From CBDBLK01 sp965215445 (GTDB lineage Bacteria > Bdellovibrionota > Bacteriovoracia > Bacteriovoracales > Bacteriovoracaceae): 64,000 bases of DNA. Every line of letters begins with the position of its first letter. Positions within the stretch are counted from its first letter, which is position 1. The position numbers and the translations under genes were made by a program. The stretch lies in assembly GCA_965215445.1 (NCBI GenBank), contig CBDCDT010000002.1, forward strand, positions 806,001 through 870,000. Direction: 5' to 3'. The notes under the pieces were generated by a model, which was given only the letters and a program-made list of their open reading frames with translations, made no database searches and was not told the origin of the DNA. Of the stretch, positions 17,689-26,531 are shown one piece after another.

Positions 17689-18216
17689 GTGAAACTTTTG
17701 TCAATATCCTCTAAATTGACTTTATGCTTCAAAAGCACTCAAAAATCAAAAAATTTGATTCGGATGACCCAGCAAGCTTTAAAATTGGCGCTGCCCGTAA
17801 TGGAAGATTTTTTATCGGAAAAAATGAAACTTTATTCAAAGGGAGTTATTCATGTGAGATTAAATTTCGTTTTATGTGGTAAAAGCAAAATTCAAAGACT
17901 TAATGAAAAATATTTGAACAGGAAAAAGGCCACGGATGTGCTTTCTTTTCCAGTTCATGCAGATATCCGAAAATTAAAGAGTTGGAATGGCCCACTAGAA
18001 TTGGGAGATGTGTTTGTATGCCGGGAAGTGGCACAACAGCAGGCCCGCCAATTTCGAGTGACCTACTCACAAGAGATGCTTCACCTTTTGATCCATGGAT
18101 TTTTGCATCTTTTGGGATATGATCATGAGAAAAACAGAAGAGAAGAAATCTTAATGGTTTCTTTGGAAGGTTGGCTTATTAAAAGAATCATTGCCAGGGG
18201 GGTAAAAAATGGATGA
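17689..18216 (+). CDS. ybeY: Endoribonuclease YbeY (16S rRNA maturation)
   Basis: The protein has 175 residues from GTG 17689, or 150 from ATG 17764; neither has a clear ribosome site, and the shorter form is closer to the usual length of about 155. The zinc-binding motif HGFLHLLGYDH is intact, and KKATDVLSFPV is the conserved upstream signature. YbeY trims rRNA 3' ends and takes part in ribosome quality control. Its stop overlaps the prfB start by eight bases, so the two are translationally coupled. Confidence 0.92.
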   Translation: MKLLSISSKLTLCFKSTQKSKNLIRMTQQALKLALPVMEDFLSEKMKLYSKGVIHVRLNFVLCGKSKIQRLNEKYLNRKKATDVLSFPVHADIRKLKSWNGPLELGDVFVCREVAQQQARQFRVTYSQEMLHLLIHGFLHLLGYDHEKNRREEILMVSLEGWLIKRIIARGVKNG

Positions 18217-19340
18217 GTCTGTAAAAATAAAGTTGAATGAGGAAAACTCAAAGCTAGAAAGTTATAAAACGAGATTAGTTTCTTTGCGGAGGTCACTTTG
18301 AAGTTGATAAAAAAAGAATACGCCTTGCCGATATATCAAAAATGGAAGAAAAACTAGATTTTTGGGATAATATTTCTGAAGCGACTGCGATACAAAAAGA
18401 AAAAGCTGCAATTCAAGATGTGATAGAAAATGATGAATCACTTCAAAATTTTTATGAGGAATTTGAAATCTTGTTTGAATATGCTGTAAAGGATGATGAT
18501 CTTTTTTCAGCGACGAAAGCATTAGAAGTCTCTCAAAAATTTGTGTCAGAGTTTCTAAAAATAGAACAAAAAATTCTTTTAGGCGGGGAAGTCGATATTA
18601 ATAACGCAATTGTTTATATTAATTCTGGCGCAGGAGGAACTGAATCGTGTGATTGGGCCAATATGCTTCAACGAATGATTATTCGTTGGGCGGAAGGAAA
18701 AGGCATGAAAATTCAAATTTTGGATACTCAAGCAGGTGATGAAGCGGGATTAAAATCTTCACTAATATTGATTCAGGGGAATTATGCCTATGGCCTTTTA
18801 AAGGGGGAATCTGGAGTGCATCGGTTAGTTCGGATCTCTCCTTTCGATTCTAGTTCCAGAAGACATACTTCTTTTGCCTCTATTTTTGTTTCGCCAGAAA
18901 TTGATGATGATATTGAAATTGAAATTAATGAAAATGATTTAAGAATTGATGTTTATCGTTCCGGTGGTGCTGGAGGACAATCCGTTAATACTACAGATTC
19001 AGCAGTGCGAATAACTCACAGACCAACAGGCATTGTAGTAACCTGTCAAAATGAACGTTCTCAACTTCAAAACAAAATTCGAGCGATGAAAGTTTTGCGC
19101 TCTCGACTGTTTGAACTGGAGTTGGCAAAAAGGAAAATGAAAGAAAACGAAATAGAAGCTGGCAAAAAGAAAATTGAATGGGGGTCACAAATCAGGTCTT
19201 ACGTTCTCCACCCTTACAAGATGATTAAAGACCACCGTACTCATTTTGAAACTGGTCAGGTAGACAAAGTTTTAGATGGAGGCCTGGATGATTTATTGAA
19301 CAGTTTTTTGAGATGGTCTTCCGAATATAGCTCCAAATAA
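18209..19340 (+). CDS. prfB: Peptide chain release factor 2, made by programmed +1 frameshift
   Basis: The gene starts at ATG 18209 after a G-rich ribosome site. It reads 30 codons to an in-frame TGA (18299-18301), then continues in the +1 frame with GAA at 18300 to the stop at 19340. This is the RF2 autoregulatory frameshift: when RF2 is scarce the ribosome pauses at UGA and slips on CUU. The joined N-terminus (RLVSLRRSL|EVDKKRIRLADISKMEEKLDFW) aligns well with RF2. The anticodon-like SPF motif (SPFDSSSRR) and the catalytic GGQ (RSGGAGGQSVN) are present, as is the ITHRPTG segment. It is coupled to ybeY and followed by the lol genes. Its ORF without the shift would begin only at 18342. Confidence 0.95.
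18288..18301 (+). promoter_or_regulatory. prfB programmed frameshift site
   Basis: An internal Shine-Dalgarno-like GGAGG (18288-18292) lies three bases before CTT TGA (18296-18301), followed by A. This is the spacing and slip codon of the canonical RF2 site, which is CUU UGA C in E. coli. The tRNA on CUU slips to UUU. Confidence 0.93.
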
Positions 19341-19344
19341 AAAT

Positions 19345-20577
19345 ATGGAAAAGAAATCTTTTATATTGACTGATTATATTTTTAAAAACACAACTGGGGT
19401 TTTGTTTAAAATTATTTTTTCAGATATTTCTTCAAAGAAATTTGCTTTAGGCGTTTGGTTTGGATTGAGTTTTTCAATTGCTATTATTTTGGGAACTATT
19501 GGCCTTATGGATGGCTTTGAACACGTTTTAAAAGAGAGGCTTAGATACACTCTTGGAGATGTCTATTTTTATTCAAAGGATGGCTTTTTTAATTTTAGTA
19601 AAGAATTATCATTGAATATTAACGATTTCAATATAAAAAAAATTTCTCCTTATATTCAAACAGAGGCCTTTGCAATTAAAGGAGAGTCATCGAAAGGTGT
19701 CAACGTTATCGGCGTTCAGAACATTAGTTTTAATGAGGCAAAAAATTCAATAATTGAAATTAAACCTGGTGAAGCAGCAATAGGTATTGAATTAGCAAAA
19801 GTTTTTGATCTGAAGATTGGGCAGGATTTTGTTTTAGCTTTAGCGAAAGGAAATCGTAGTATTAATAGTCTTCCCTTGTTTAAACATTATCGAGTTGGCT
19901 CTATAGTTCAACACAAAATTTATCAAAAAGATTTGCGATTAATTTATGTTAATTTAAAAGAATTAGCGGGGTTTTTAGATGTTAAGGAAAAGGTTAATAT
20001 TGTTGGATTAAAACTTCCGAATGAAAAAGAAGCAATTGGAGCTTCTGCGATAGAAAACTTCACTTCTAAATTGAAAAGTCGCCTAGGCCCTAATTATATT
20101 GTTCGGCCGTATTGGCATGAATATCAAACTCTTTTGGAGGCGGTTGAAATTGAAAAACTGACCATCGGGTTAGTTTTGCAAGTAGTTGTCATCATCTCTA
20201 TTTTTAATGTTTTGGCCTTCATTATATTTTTAAATGAAAAACGTGGACGAGAACTTTTTTTATTAAAGGCGTTGGGGCTAAGTCAACGGGCAATAATGAA
20301 AATTTGGTTTAAAATGGCCATACTTCTATGGTTAGTAAGTTGCATTTTGAGCGTAGGAATGGTTATGGTCTTTGACTGGGCGTTAGAAAACTGGTCTCTT
20401 TTCCTCTTGCCTAAAGAAATATACTATTTGGAAAGATTTAGTTTGGTCATATCTTGGAAAAGTTATTTTCTTGTGTTCTTTTTGGCGTTAGCATGGTTAA
20501 TTTTTTTCATAGTTATAAATTTTTGGAAATTTAGAGAAAAAACTTTTTTATACGAATTAAAAAGGAAATTTGCTTAA
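19345..20577 (+). CDS. lolC: LolC/LolE-type lipoprotein-releasing permease
   Basis: The protein has 410 residues. One N-terminal membrane helix, a periplasmic domain of about 220 residues and three C-terminal helices with the FtsX-like region (VVVIISIFNVLAFIIFLNEKRGRELFLLKALGLSQRAIMKIW) define the family. With LolD it extracts lipoproteins from the inner membrane for delivery to the outer membrane. Only one permease gene is present, so the complex could be a homodimer (LolF-like). It follows prfB by four bases and shares one base with lolD (TAATG). Confidence 0.88.
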   Translation: MEKKSFILTDYIFKNTTGVLFKIIFSDISSKKFALGVWFGLSFSIAIILGTIGLMDGFEHVLKERLRYTLGDVYFYSKDGFFNFSKELSLNINDFNIKKISPYIQTEAFAIKGESSKGVNVIGVQNISFNEAKNSIIEIKPGEAAIGIELAKVFDLKIGQDFVLALAKGNRSINSLPLFKHYRVGSIVQHKIYQKDLRLIYVNLKELAGFLDVKEKVNIVGLKLPNEKEAIGASAIENFTSKLKSRLGPNYIVRPYWHEYQTLLEAVEIEKLTIGLVLQVVVIISIFNVLAFIIFLNEKRGRELFLLKALGLSQRAIMKIWFKMAILLWLVSCILSVGMVMVFDWALENWSLFLLPKEIYYLERFSLVISWKSYFLVFFLALAWLIFFIVINFWKFREKTFLYELKRKFA

Positions 20578-21242
20578 TGGCGCTGGTAAAAATGTGTTCC
20601 GTAACAAAATCTTATGGAAAGCTGGAGGCCTTAAATGATTTATCTTTAGAGCTAGAGGAGTGTGGTCAATATGTTATTCAAGGCGCTAGTGGTTCTGGCA
20701 AGTCAACGCTTTTATACCTTTTAGGAGGCCTTGATAGACCAACTTTGGGGGAGGTTATAGTTGGCGAATATAATCTGGCCAAATTGGGAGATGAGGAATT
20801 GGCAAAGTACCGTAACTGTTTTGTTGGTTTTGTTTTCCAGTTTCATTTCCTTTTGTCTTCAATGAATTGTTTGGGAAATATTTTATTACCGGCCAAAATT
20901 GCTGATCAGGAGACTTTGGATTTTAAAAAAAATGTCATTGAATTGGCCGATCGTTTAGGGGTTGGGCATTGCCTTAAAAAGTTTCCTTTTGAGCTTTCAG
21001 GAGGCGAGCAGCAAAGAATTAATATTATCCGTGCTTTAGGGTTGCGCCCCAAGTTATTGCTCTGCGATGAGCCTACAGGCAATTTAGACAGTGCAAACTC
21101 AGAAAAAGTAGTAAATTTACTAAAAGAATTGGCCATTGATTTTGGAGCAACATTGGTAGTTGTAACTCATGATTCTCAAATTATGGCCCAGTTTAAACAG
21201 CGTATTGTTATTTGTGACGGGAGAGTTATATCCAAGATTTAG
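20577..21242 (+). CDS. lolD: LolD-type ABC transporter ATPase
   Basis: The protein has 221 residues and a full set of ABC motifs: Walker A GASGSGKST (near residue 38), the signature LSGGEQQRINIIRAL, Walker B LLLCDEPTGNLDS, and the switch histidine in VVTHD. The length and the TGNLDSAN segment fit the LolD/MacB-type family. It powers lipoprotein release with the permease encoded just upstream. Confidence 0.92.
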   Translation: MALVKMCSVTKSYGKLEALNDLSLELEECGQYVIQGASGSGKSTLLYLLGGLDRPTLGEVIVGEYNLAKLGDEELAKYRNCFVGFVFQFHFLLSSMNCLGNILLPAKIADQETLDFKKNVIELADRLGVGHCLKKFPFELSGGEQQRINIIRALGLRPKLLLCDEPTGNLDSANSEKVVNLLKELAIDFGATLVVVTHDSQIMAQFKQRIVICDGRVISKI

Positions 21243-21331
21243 GCCCTTCAAATTTAGTCTTTGCATTGTAATCTCTGAGAATTATTGATATTTTTGCTTC
21301 CGTAAAGCTTTCGCCGTGGGGGCCGTAAACA

Positions 21332-23641
21332 TTGGTTTTTTTAAAATTATATCGCATTGCTTCTCGAGGATTTTTTTTCTGGTTGGTTTTTTTCCTTTTT
21401 CTATCGAAATTGTGGGCCTTTGATGAATTAGGGCCAAGGCAAGACCTTTTTAAAATTGATGAAATTGAAGTCATTGGAGTGAAGAAAGTAGAAAAAGAGG
21501 CCGTTTTTGAACTTATTGGTAGCAAGGAAGGCATGCTATTAGACAATTATTTGTTGAGAAAAGACCTCGAAAAAATATATGGCCTTAAATATTTTGAATG
21601 GGTGGAGGCACATAGAATTGAAAGGGGAAATAAAAAAATTCTTCAATTTCGAGTGAAAGAAAAACCTATTATAACGAAAATTACTTTTAGAAATAACCAA
21701 GAAATTGATAATGATGATCTTAAATCTTCAATTAAATCAAAGGATTTTGCGATTCTCGATATTAACACAATCAAAAACGATGTGTTAATTCTGCAAAAGC
21801 AATATGAAGAGAAGGGGTTTTTTCTTGCCAAAATAGATTATCAAATTAAGAAAACGAATGATGAGAATGTGGAACTTGTTTTTGATGTTCAAGAATTTGA
21901 TAAAGTTCGCGTAAAAAAGATAACTTTTCTTGGGAATAAGGCCTTTTTAGATGGGCAACTTAAAGAGATTATGGAAATTAGGGAGGAGTCACTTTTCTCT
22001 TTTATGACCGGGGCAGGGAATTTTAAAGAGTTTAATTTCCAAACTGACATCGAAAGGATTAAGTTTTTTTATAAAACCAAAGGGCATTTACAGGCCAATA
22101 TTGGAGCGCCTGAAGTAACAATTTCTGAAGATAAAAAATGGATTTTTATTACTTTAAAAATTAATGAAGGGCCTATTTTTACGGTGAACAATATTTCTTT
22201 TGATGGCGAGATTCTTTTTCCAGAAAATGAGCTAATCGAAAAAACAAAACTTAAAAGTGGTGATACTTATTCTGAAACTTTATTGAGAGAAGATATTCAA
22301 ATGTTAACGGAAATGTATCAAGATGAAGGATATGCCTTTGCCAACGTTTTGCGCACGCTGAGGATACTTCCAGGAGAGAATAAAGTTGACGTTGATTTTT
22401 CTTTTGAAAAAGGGGAGATTGCTTATTTTGGCAAAATTACAGTTAAGGGCAATACTAAAACACGAGACAAAGTTATTCGTAGAGAACTCCTGATTCGGGA
22501 GGGGAGTCGCTTTTCCGGTTCGGATTTAAGGCGTTCTAAAGAGAATGTAAATCGTTTAGGCTTTTTTGAGCCCAATTCAGTCATTTTTAATACTGTAAGC
22601 TCCAAAGAAAAGAATAATGTCTTGGATGTTGAGATTCAGCTTAAAGAAAGAAATACGGGACAAATTTCACTAGGTGCGGGTTATTCTACAGCATCAGGTG
22701 CTTTTTTTAATGCCTCTATTGCTCAAAATAATTTTAGAGGATTAGGGCAAAATCTGGCCTTTTCATTGACTCTTTCCAAGACTACGAAAAATTTTAATTT
22801 AGGATTTACCGAGCCTTATCTCTTTGATACAAAGTGGACTGCTGGAGGGGATTTGTTTAAAACAGAAAACACAGCGTCCGATGCTTTTTCCTATAAAAAG
22901 GAAGGCCTTGATTTTCACTTGGGTTATCCCATTTTTGAATACACTAAGTTGTTTGGAACGTATAAGCTTGAAGAAACTGAAGTTAGTGCTAAAGATGATC
23001 CGACAATCAATGAGGAAGTTGAAAATGGAAGAGCTTCCTCTTTTAAGCTAACGATAGTAAGAGATTTACGGGATAACAAATTTGAGCCAAGCAAGGGCCA
23101 CTATATAAGCTTTGGTAGTGAATATGCTGGAATTGGATTTGATAAAAAATGGTGGAAAAATGAACTCGATTTAAGATATTTCAGATCATTTTGGGAGGAC
23201 TTAACTCTTCGCGTTAGGCTTTTTGGCTCAAAACTTGAGGTTGTAGATGGTACCCCCATTCCTCGTTCTGAGCGATTTGCTTTGGGAGGTGCCAGAAATT
23301 TGCGAGGTTTCGATTATGAAGCAGTTGGGCCAAAATCTGTGGCCACCTTTAGCGATGGAACCGAGAGAACATTTAATACCCGAGGATTATTTACGACTTT
23401 TTCGACATTGGAGTTTGAGCATCCACTTGCCAGAGAGGCCGGACTAAAATGGGTTGTTTTTGCGGATGTGGGGCATGCTGGAGACCATAGGCGTATCAAA
23501 CTCCATAAAGATTATGGTTTTGGCCTTCGTTGGTTCTCGCCTATTGGTGTCTTACGTTTTGAATTAGGTTATCCTATTGGAAAGGAAGCAGATGGAGAAG
23601 ATGATCATCAATTCCATTTTGATTTAGGACAGTTGTTCTAA
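21332..23641 (+). CDS. bamA: Outer membrane assembly factor BamA
   Basis: The protein has 769 residues: a signal peptide, five POTRA repeats (about residues 35-420; for example FKIDEIEVIGVKKVEKEAV and VRVKKITFLGNKAF), then a 16-strand Omp85 barrel. The lid-loop motif NLRGF is present in GGARNLRGFDYEAVGP, and the chain ends in HFDLGQLF with a terminal aromatic. BamA inserts beta-barrel proteins into the outer membrane. The TTG start at 21332 follows a GGGGG run, and an in-frame stop lies just upstream, so no longer start is possible. It heads the skp-lpxD-fabZ-lpxA cluster. Confidence 0.96.
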   Translation: MVFLKLYRIASRGFFFWLVFFLFLSKLWAFDELGPRQDLFKIDEIEVIGVKKVEKEAVFELIGSKEGMLLDNYLLRKDLEKIYGLKYFEWVEAHRIERGNKKILQFRVKEKPIITKITFRNNQEIDNDDLKSSIKSKDFAILDINTIKNDVLILQKQYEEKGFFLAKIDYQIKKTNDENVELVFDVQEFDKVRVKKITFLGNKAFLDGQLKEIMEIREESLFSFMTGAGNFKEFNFQTDIERIKFFYKTKGHLQANIGAPEVTISEDKKWIFITLKINEGPIFTVNNISFDGEILFPENELIEKTKLKSGDTYSETLLREDIQMLTEMYQDEGYAFANVLRTLRILPGENKVDVDFSFEKGEIAYFGKITVKGNTKTRDKVIRRELLIREGSRFSGSDLRRSKENVNRLGFFEPNSVIFNTVSSKEKNNVLDVEIQLKERNTGQISLGAGYSTASGAFFNASIAQNNFRGLGQNLAFSLTLSKTTKNFNLGFTEPYLFDTKWTAGGDLFKTENTASDAFSYKKEGLDFHLGYPIFEYTKLFGTYKLEETEVSAKDDPTINEEVENGRASSFKLTIVRDLRDNKFEPSKGHYISFGSEYAGIGFDKKWWKNELDLRYFRSFWEDLTLRVRLFGSKLEVVDGTPIPRSERFALGGARNLRGFDYEAVGPKSVATFSDGTERTFNTRGLFTTFSTLEFEHPLAREAGLKWVVFADVGHAGDHRRIKLHKDYGFGLRWFSPIGVLRFELGYPIGKEADGEDDHQFHFDLGQLF

Positions 23642-23660
23642 CATAACTAGGAGGTAGTAA

Positions 23661-24167
23661 ATGAGAAAATTTGTAATGTTAACAACTTCTTTCTTGTTTG
23701 TAGGGATGCCTTTGGCCTTTGCTGTCAAAATTGCCAAAGTTGATGTCCAGCAAGTGCTTGTGACCATTAATGAAGGGAAGAGGGTGCAGGGCCAATTGAG
23801 AAAGACTCTTGGTCAACGTGAGGCCAAAATGAAGGAAGAGGAAAACAAGATTCGAGAGATACAAAAAAACTTTGAAAAGCAAAGTATGGTTATGAATGAC
23901 AAGGCCAAATTTCAAAAAGAAAGAGAAATTCAAGAGCGTGTTGTAAGATTTCAGCAAAATGCATTAAAAATTCAAAGGGAGATGCAGGAATTGGAAGAAA
24001 AGAGGAAGAGGCCAATTATTGATAAAATTAAAAAAACGATCGATCAGGTAAGCAAGGCCAAAGGATATGACCTTGTTTTTGAAGCCGCGACTGCTCCAGT
24101 CTATGTAAAATCATTTTCTGATGCAACCAAGGAAGTTATCGAGGCCTATAATAAAAAGTTTAAGTAG
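23661..24167 (+). CDS. skp: Periplasmic chaperone, Skp/OmpH family
   Basis: The protein has 168 residues with a signal peptide cleaved near residue 21 (PLAFA). A beta segment (VKIAKVDVQQVLVTINEGKRVQGQL) follows, then a long charged coiled coil and the C-terminal GYDLVFEAATAPVYV strand of the OmpH fold. Skp trimers hold unfolded outer-membrane proteins for BamA, encoded immediately upstream. ATG 23661 follows TAGGAGGT. Confidence 0.93.
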   Translation: MRKFVMLTTSFLFVGMPLAFAVKIAKVDVQQVLVTINEGKRVQGQLRKTLGQREAKMKEEENKIREIQKNFEKQSMVMNDKAKFQKEREIQERVVRFQQNALKIQREMQELEEKRKRPIIDKIKKTIDQVSKAKGYDLVFEAATAPVYVKSFSDATKEVIEAYNKKFK

Positions 24168-24180
24168 GCGGAACATCTCT

Positions 24181-25236
24181 TTGAAATTTCAAGAACTGAA
24201 AAAGTTTGAATCCAACTTGGAGCTAATTTATCCAAAAGGCCAAGACGAGGTTTTGGAAGTATATGGGCCTACCGATTTTTGTGCTTTAGAAAGAAAAAAA
24301 GTTCTTTTTGTACAGAATGATAAATATTTGAAAAAGGCCATCGTAAACATTGAAAAATTAAAAGACAGAGAAATTGGAATTATCTTTTCTCATACGGTAT
24401 GGCAGAAATTTAAAGAGACTGAACAGTTTCAAAAGCTTCAGGCCAGTGCTCATTTTTTGGCAAAAGTAGAAAATGTTAGTTTGGCCATGTCGCGCCTTTC
24501 TTATCCCTACCACCTTGAAGAAAGAAAAAATTATAACGACGAAGTAGATGGGCGGCAGTTGGGTACAGTTGAAGTGCATCCTTCGGCCTATATCGCTCAA
24601 AATGTTTTTATAGGAAAAGGAGTTAAAATTGGCGCTAGTACGCGAATACATTCTGGTGCAGTGATTTCATCTCATGTAGAAATTGGGTCACGTTGTGAAA
24701 TTTTTCCCAACGTATCTCTTTATCCTAAAGTAAAAATTGGAAACGATGTGCGTATTCACGCGGGCACTGTTATTGGTTCTGATGGTTTTGGTTATAATTT
24801 TGATCAAGGCAAACACCTTAAAGTATGGCACATGGGTGGAGTTATTATTCAAGATGATGTTGAAATTGGTTCTAATTCCTGTATTGATCAAGGCACATTT
24901 TCACCAACTTATATTGGAGCAGGCAGCAAGTTTGATAACCAGGTGCATATTGGACATAATTGCCAAATTGGCAAGGGGGTTTTGCTCTGTGGCCAAGTGG
25001 CCATATCTGGGTCTACAACAGTTGGTGATTTTACAGTTTTTGCGGGAAAAGCAGGTGTTGGTGATAATCTTCACATTGGCAAGATGTGTCAAATAGCGGG
25101 TGGTGCTCTTGTAAACGCCAGTTGTCCAGACTCTAGCAAGCTGGGTGGACATCCTGCCAGGCCCTTGTGGGAGTGGATGAGAGGTCTTGCCTATCTTAGA
25201 AAAATGTCGCTTAAAAAAACTGAGAGAAGTGATTGA
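24181..25236 (+). CDS. lpxD: UDP-3-O-acylglucosamine N-acyltransferase LpxD
   Basis: The protein has 351 residues, with an N-terminal uridine-binding domain and then left-handed beta-helix hexapeptide repeats. The catalytic histidine sits in VHIGHNCQIG. It adds the second (N-linked) acyl chain in lipid A synthesis. The frame is open from an ATG at 24121 inside skp, but TTG 24181, preceded by AGGCGGA after the skp stop, gives a normal N-terminus; I choose it. The C-terminus ends in a helical HPARPLWEWMRGLAYLRKM, as expected. Confidence 0.93.
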   Translation: MKFQELKKFESNLELIYPKGQDEVLEVYGPTDFCALERKKVLFVQNDKYLKKAIVNIEKLKDREIGIIFSHTVWQKFKETEQFQKLQASAHFLAKVENVSLAMSRLSYPYHLEERKNYNDEVDGRQLGTVEVHPSAYIAQNVFIGKGVKIGASTRIHSGAVISSHVEIGSRCEIFPNVSLYPKVKIGNDVRIHAGTVIGSDGFGYNFDQGKHLKVWHMGGVIIQDDVEIGSNSCIDQGTFSPTYIGAGSKFDNQVHIGHNCQIGKGVLLCGQVAISGSTTVGDFTVFAGKAGVGDNLHIGKMCQIAGGALVNASCPDSSKLGGHPARPLWEWMRGLAYLRKMSLKKTERSD

Positions 25237-25252
25237 TGAAGAGTATTTTTAG

Positions 25253-25714
25253 ATGGTTTTAAACGAAGAAGAAGTTAAAAAATGGCTTCCGCACAGGGAG
25301 CCATTTCTCTTTATTGATACAGTCGAATCGATTGAAACTCCTTCGGGTAATTCCATTCAAGGCCGTAAAGTTGTGGCCTATTATAGAACCAGGGCAGAGC
25401 ATCCCATTTTTAAGGGGCATTTTCCCGGTCGACCTATTTTGCCTGGGGTGGTGCAAGTTGAAATGATGGCACAGGCTTCAAGTTTTTGTTTGTCTGAACT
25501 TTATCAAAAGGCCGGTAACAATTCGATAGAAGTGGCACTTTTAAGTCTTGAAAATGTAAAATTTAGAAGACCCATTTTCCCAGAAATGCGTCTTAGAATT
25601 GAAAGCGAATGTAAAACGGTTCGAGGAAGTTTTATGGTTAACCAAGGTAAAATTTATTTTGAGGAAAAACTTTGCAGTGAAGCTACTTGCATGACCTCAG
25701 TAAAAGCTGAATAA
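25253..25714 (+). CDS. fabZ: 3-hydroxyacyl-ACP dehydratase FabZ
   Basis: The protein has 153 residues in a hot-dog fold. The active-site motif HFPGRPILPGVVQVEMMAQASS contains the catalytic His and Glu. The opening LPHREPFLFIDTV is typical of FabZ. It dehydrates 3-hydroxyacyl-ACP and competes with LpxA/LpxD for the same substrate, which explains its place between them. ATG 25253. Confidence 0.96.
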   Translation: MVLNEEEVKKWLPHREPFLFIDTVESIETPSGNSIQGRKVVAYYRTRAEHPIFKGHFPGRPILPGVVQVEMMAQASSFCLSELYQKAGNNSIEVALLSLENVKFRRPIFPEMRLRIESECKTVRGSFMVNQGKIYFEEKLCSEATCMTSVKAE

Positions 25715-25725
25715 AGGAATTTGTT

Positions 25726-26523
25726 ATGGCAGTTGAAGTCCATCCTTCGGCAATTTTAGACCCCAAAGCACAACTGGGTGAGAATGTTAAAATTGGGGCC
25801 TTTTCGGTCATTGGCCCTCACGTCGCAATTGGAGATAATTGCACAATTCATTCTCATGTGATTTTGAAAGGCCATTTGAAAATTGGAAATGACAACACCT
25901 TCTTTCAATTTACTTCTGTTGGAGAAGTTCCCCAAGATAAAACTTATAAGAACGAACCTACTGAAGTTGTCATTGGCAATGGTAATGTTTTTAGGGAGTA
26001 TGTAAGTGTTCATCGGGGAACTCTCAAAGGTGGGCAAATTACTCGTATTGGTAATGGCAATTTTTTAATGAGCTACACTCATGTGGCCCATGATGTGGAT
26101 TTTGGAAGCTATTGTGTTGTCGCTAATACAACTAATTTTGCAGGCCATGTTTGTGTGGAAGACCACGTTACTATTGGAGGAGGGTGCAATTTTGGCCAAT
26201 TTGTAACTTTGGGTAGGGGTTGCTATATAGGCGGGGGAAGTGTGGTGGACAGGGATATTCCTCCATTTTGTGCGGCCTACGGAAACCGTGTTCGGCTTAA
26301 AGGCCCAAATATTATTGGTATGAAAAGACAGGGATATTCTCAGGGCATTGTTATTGAAGTTGTTGACTTCTACCGTGGTATGGAGGCCTCGCCTTTGAGT
26401 TCCAGGGCCTTTGTGAATTGTGAAAAAAGCACGGCCGGTTACAAAGACAATAATGTCGTTAATGAATTAAGTGAGTTTATAAAAAAGAGCAAAGTTGGAA
26501 TAGCGCCCTTTTTTACTGCTTAG
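25726..26523 (+). CDS. lpxA: UDP-N-acetylglucosamine acyltransferase LpxA
   Basis: The protein has 265 residues with hexapeptide repeats from the N-terminus and a C-terminal helical domain. The catalytic histidine region THVAHDVDFG and the following VVANTTNFAGHV match LpxA. It catalyses the first step of lipid A synthesis, 3-acylation of UDP-GlcNAc, or of the 3-amino analogue when GnnA/GnnB are present. An oxidoreductase gene follows by eight bases, which bears on substrate choice. Confidence 0.95.
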   Translation: MAVEVHPSAILDPKAQLGENVKIGAFSVIGPHVAIGDNCTIHSHVILKGHLKIGNDNTFFQFTSVGEVPQDKTYKNEPTEVVIGNGNVFREYVSVHRGTLKGGQITRIGNGNFLMSYTHVAHDVDFGSYCVVANTTNFAGHVCVEDHVTIGGGCNFGQFVTLGRGCYIGGGSVVDRDIPPFCAAYGNRVRLKGPNIIGMKRQGYSQGIVIEVVDFYRGMEASPLSSRAFVNCEKSTAGYKDNNVVNELSEFIKKSKVGIAPFFTA

Positions 26524-26531
26524 GATGGGCG

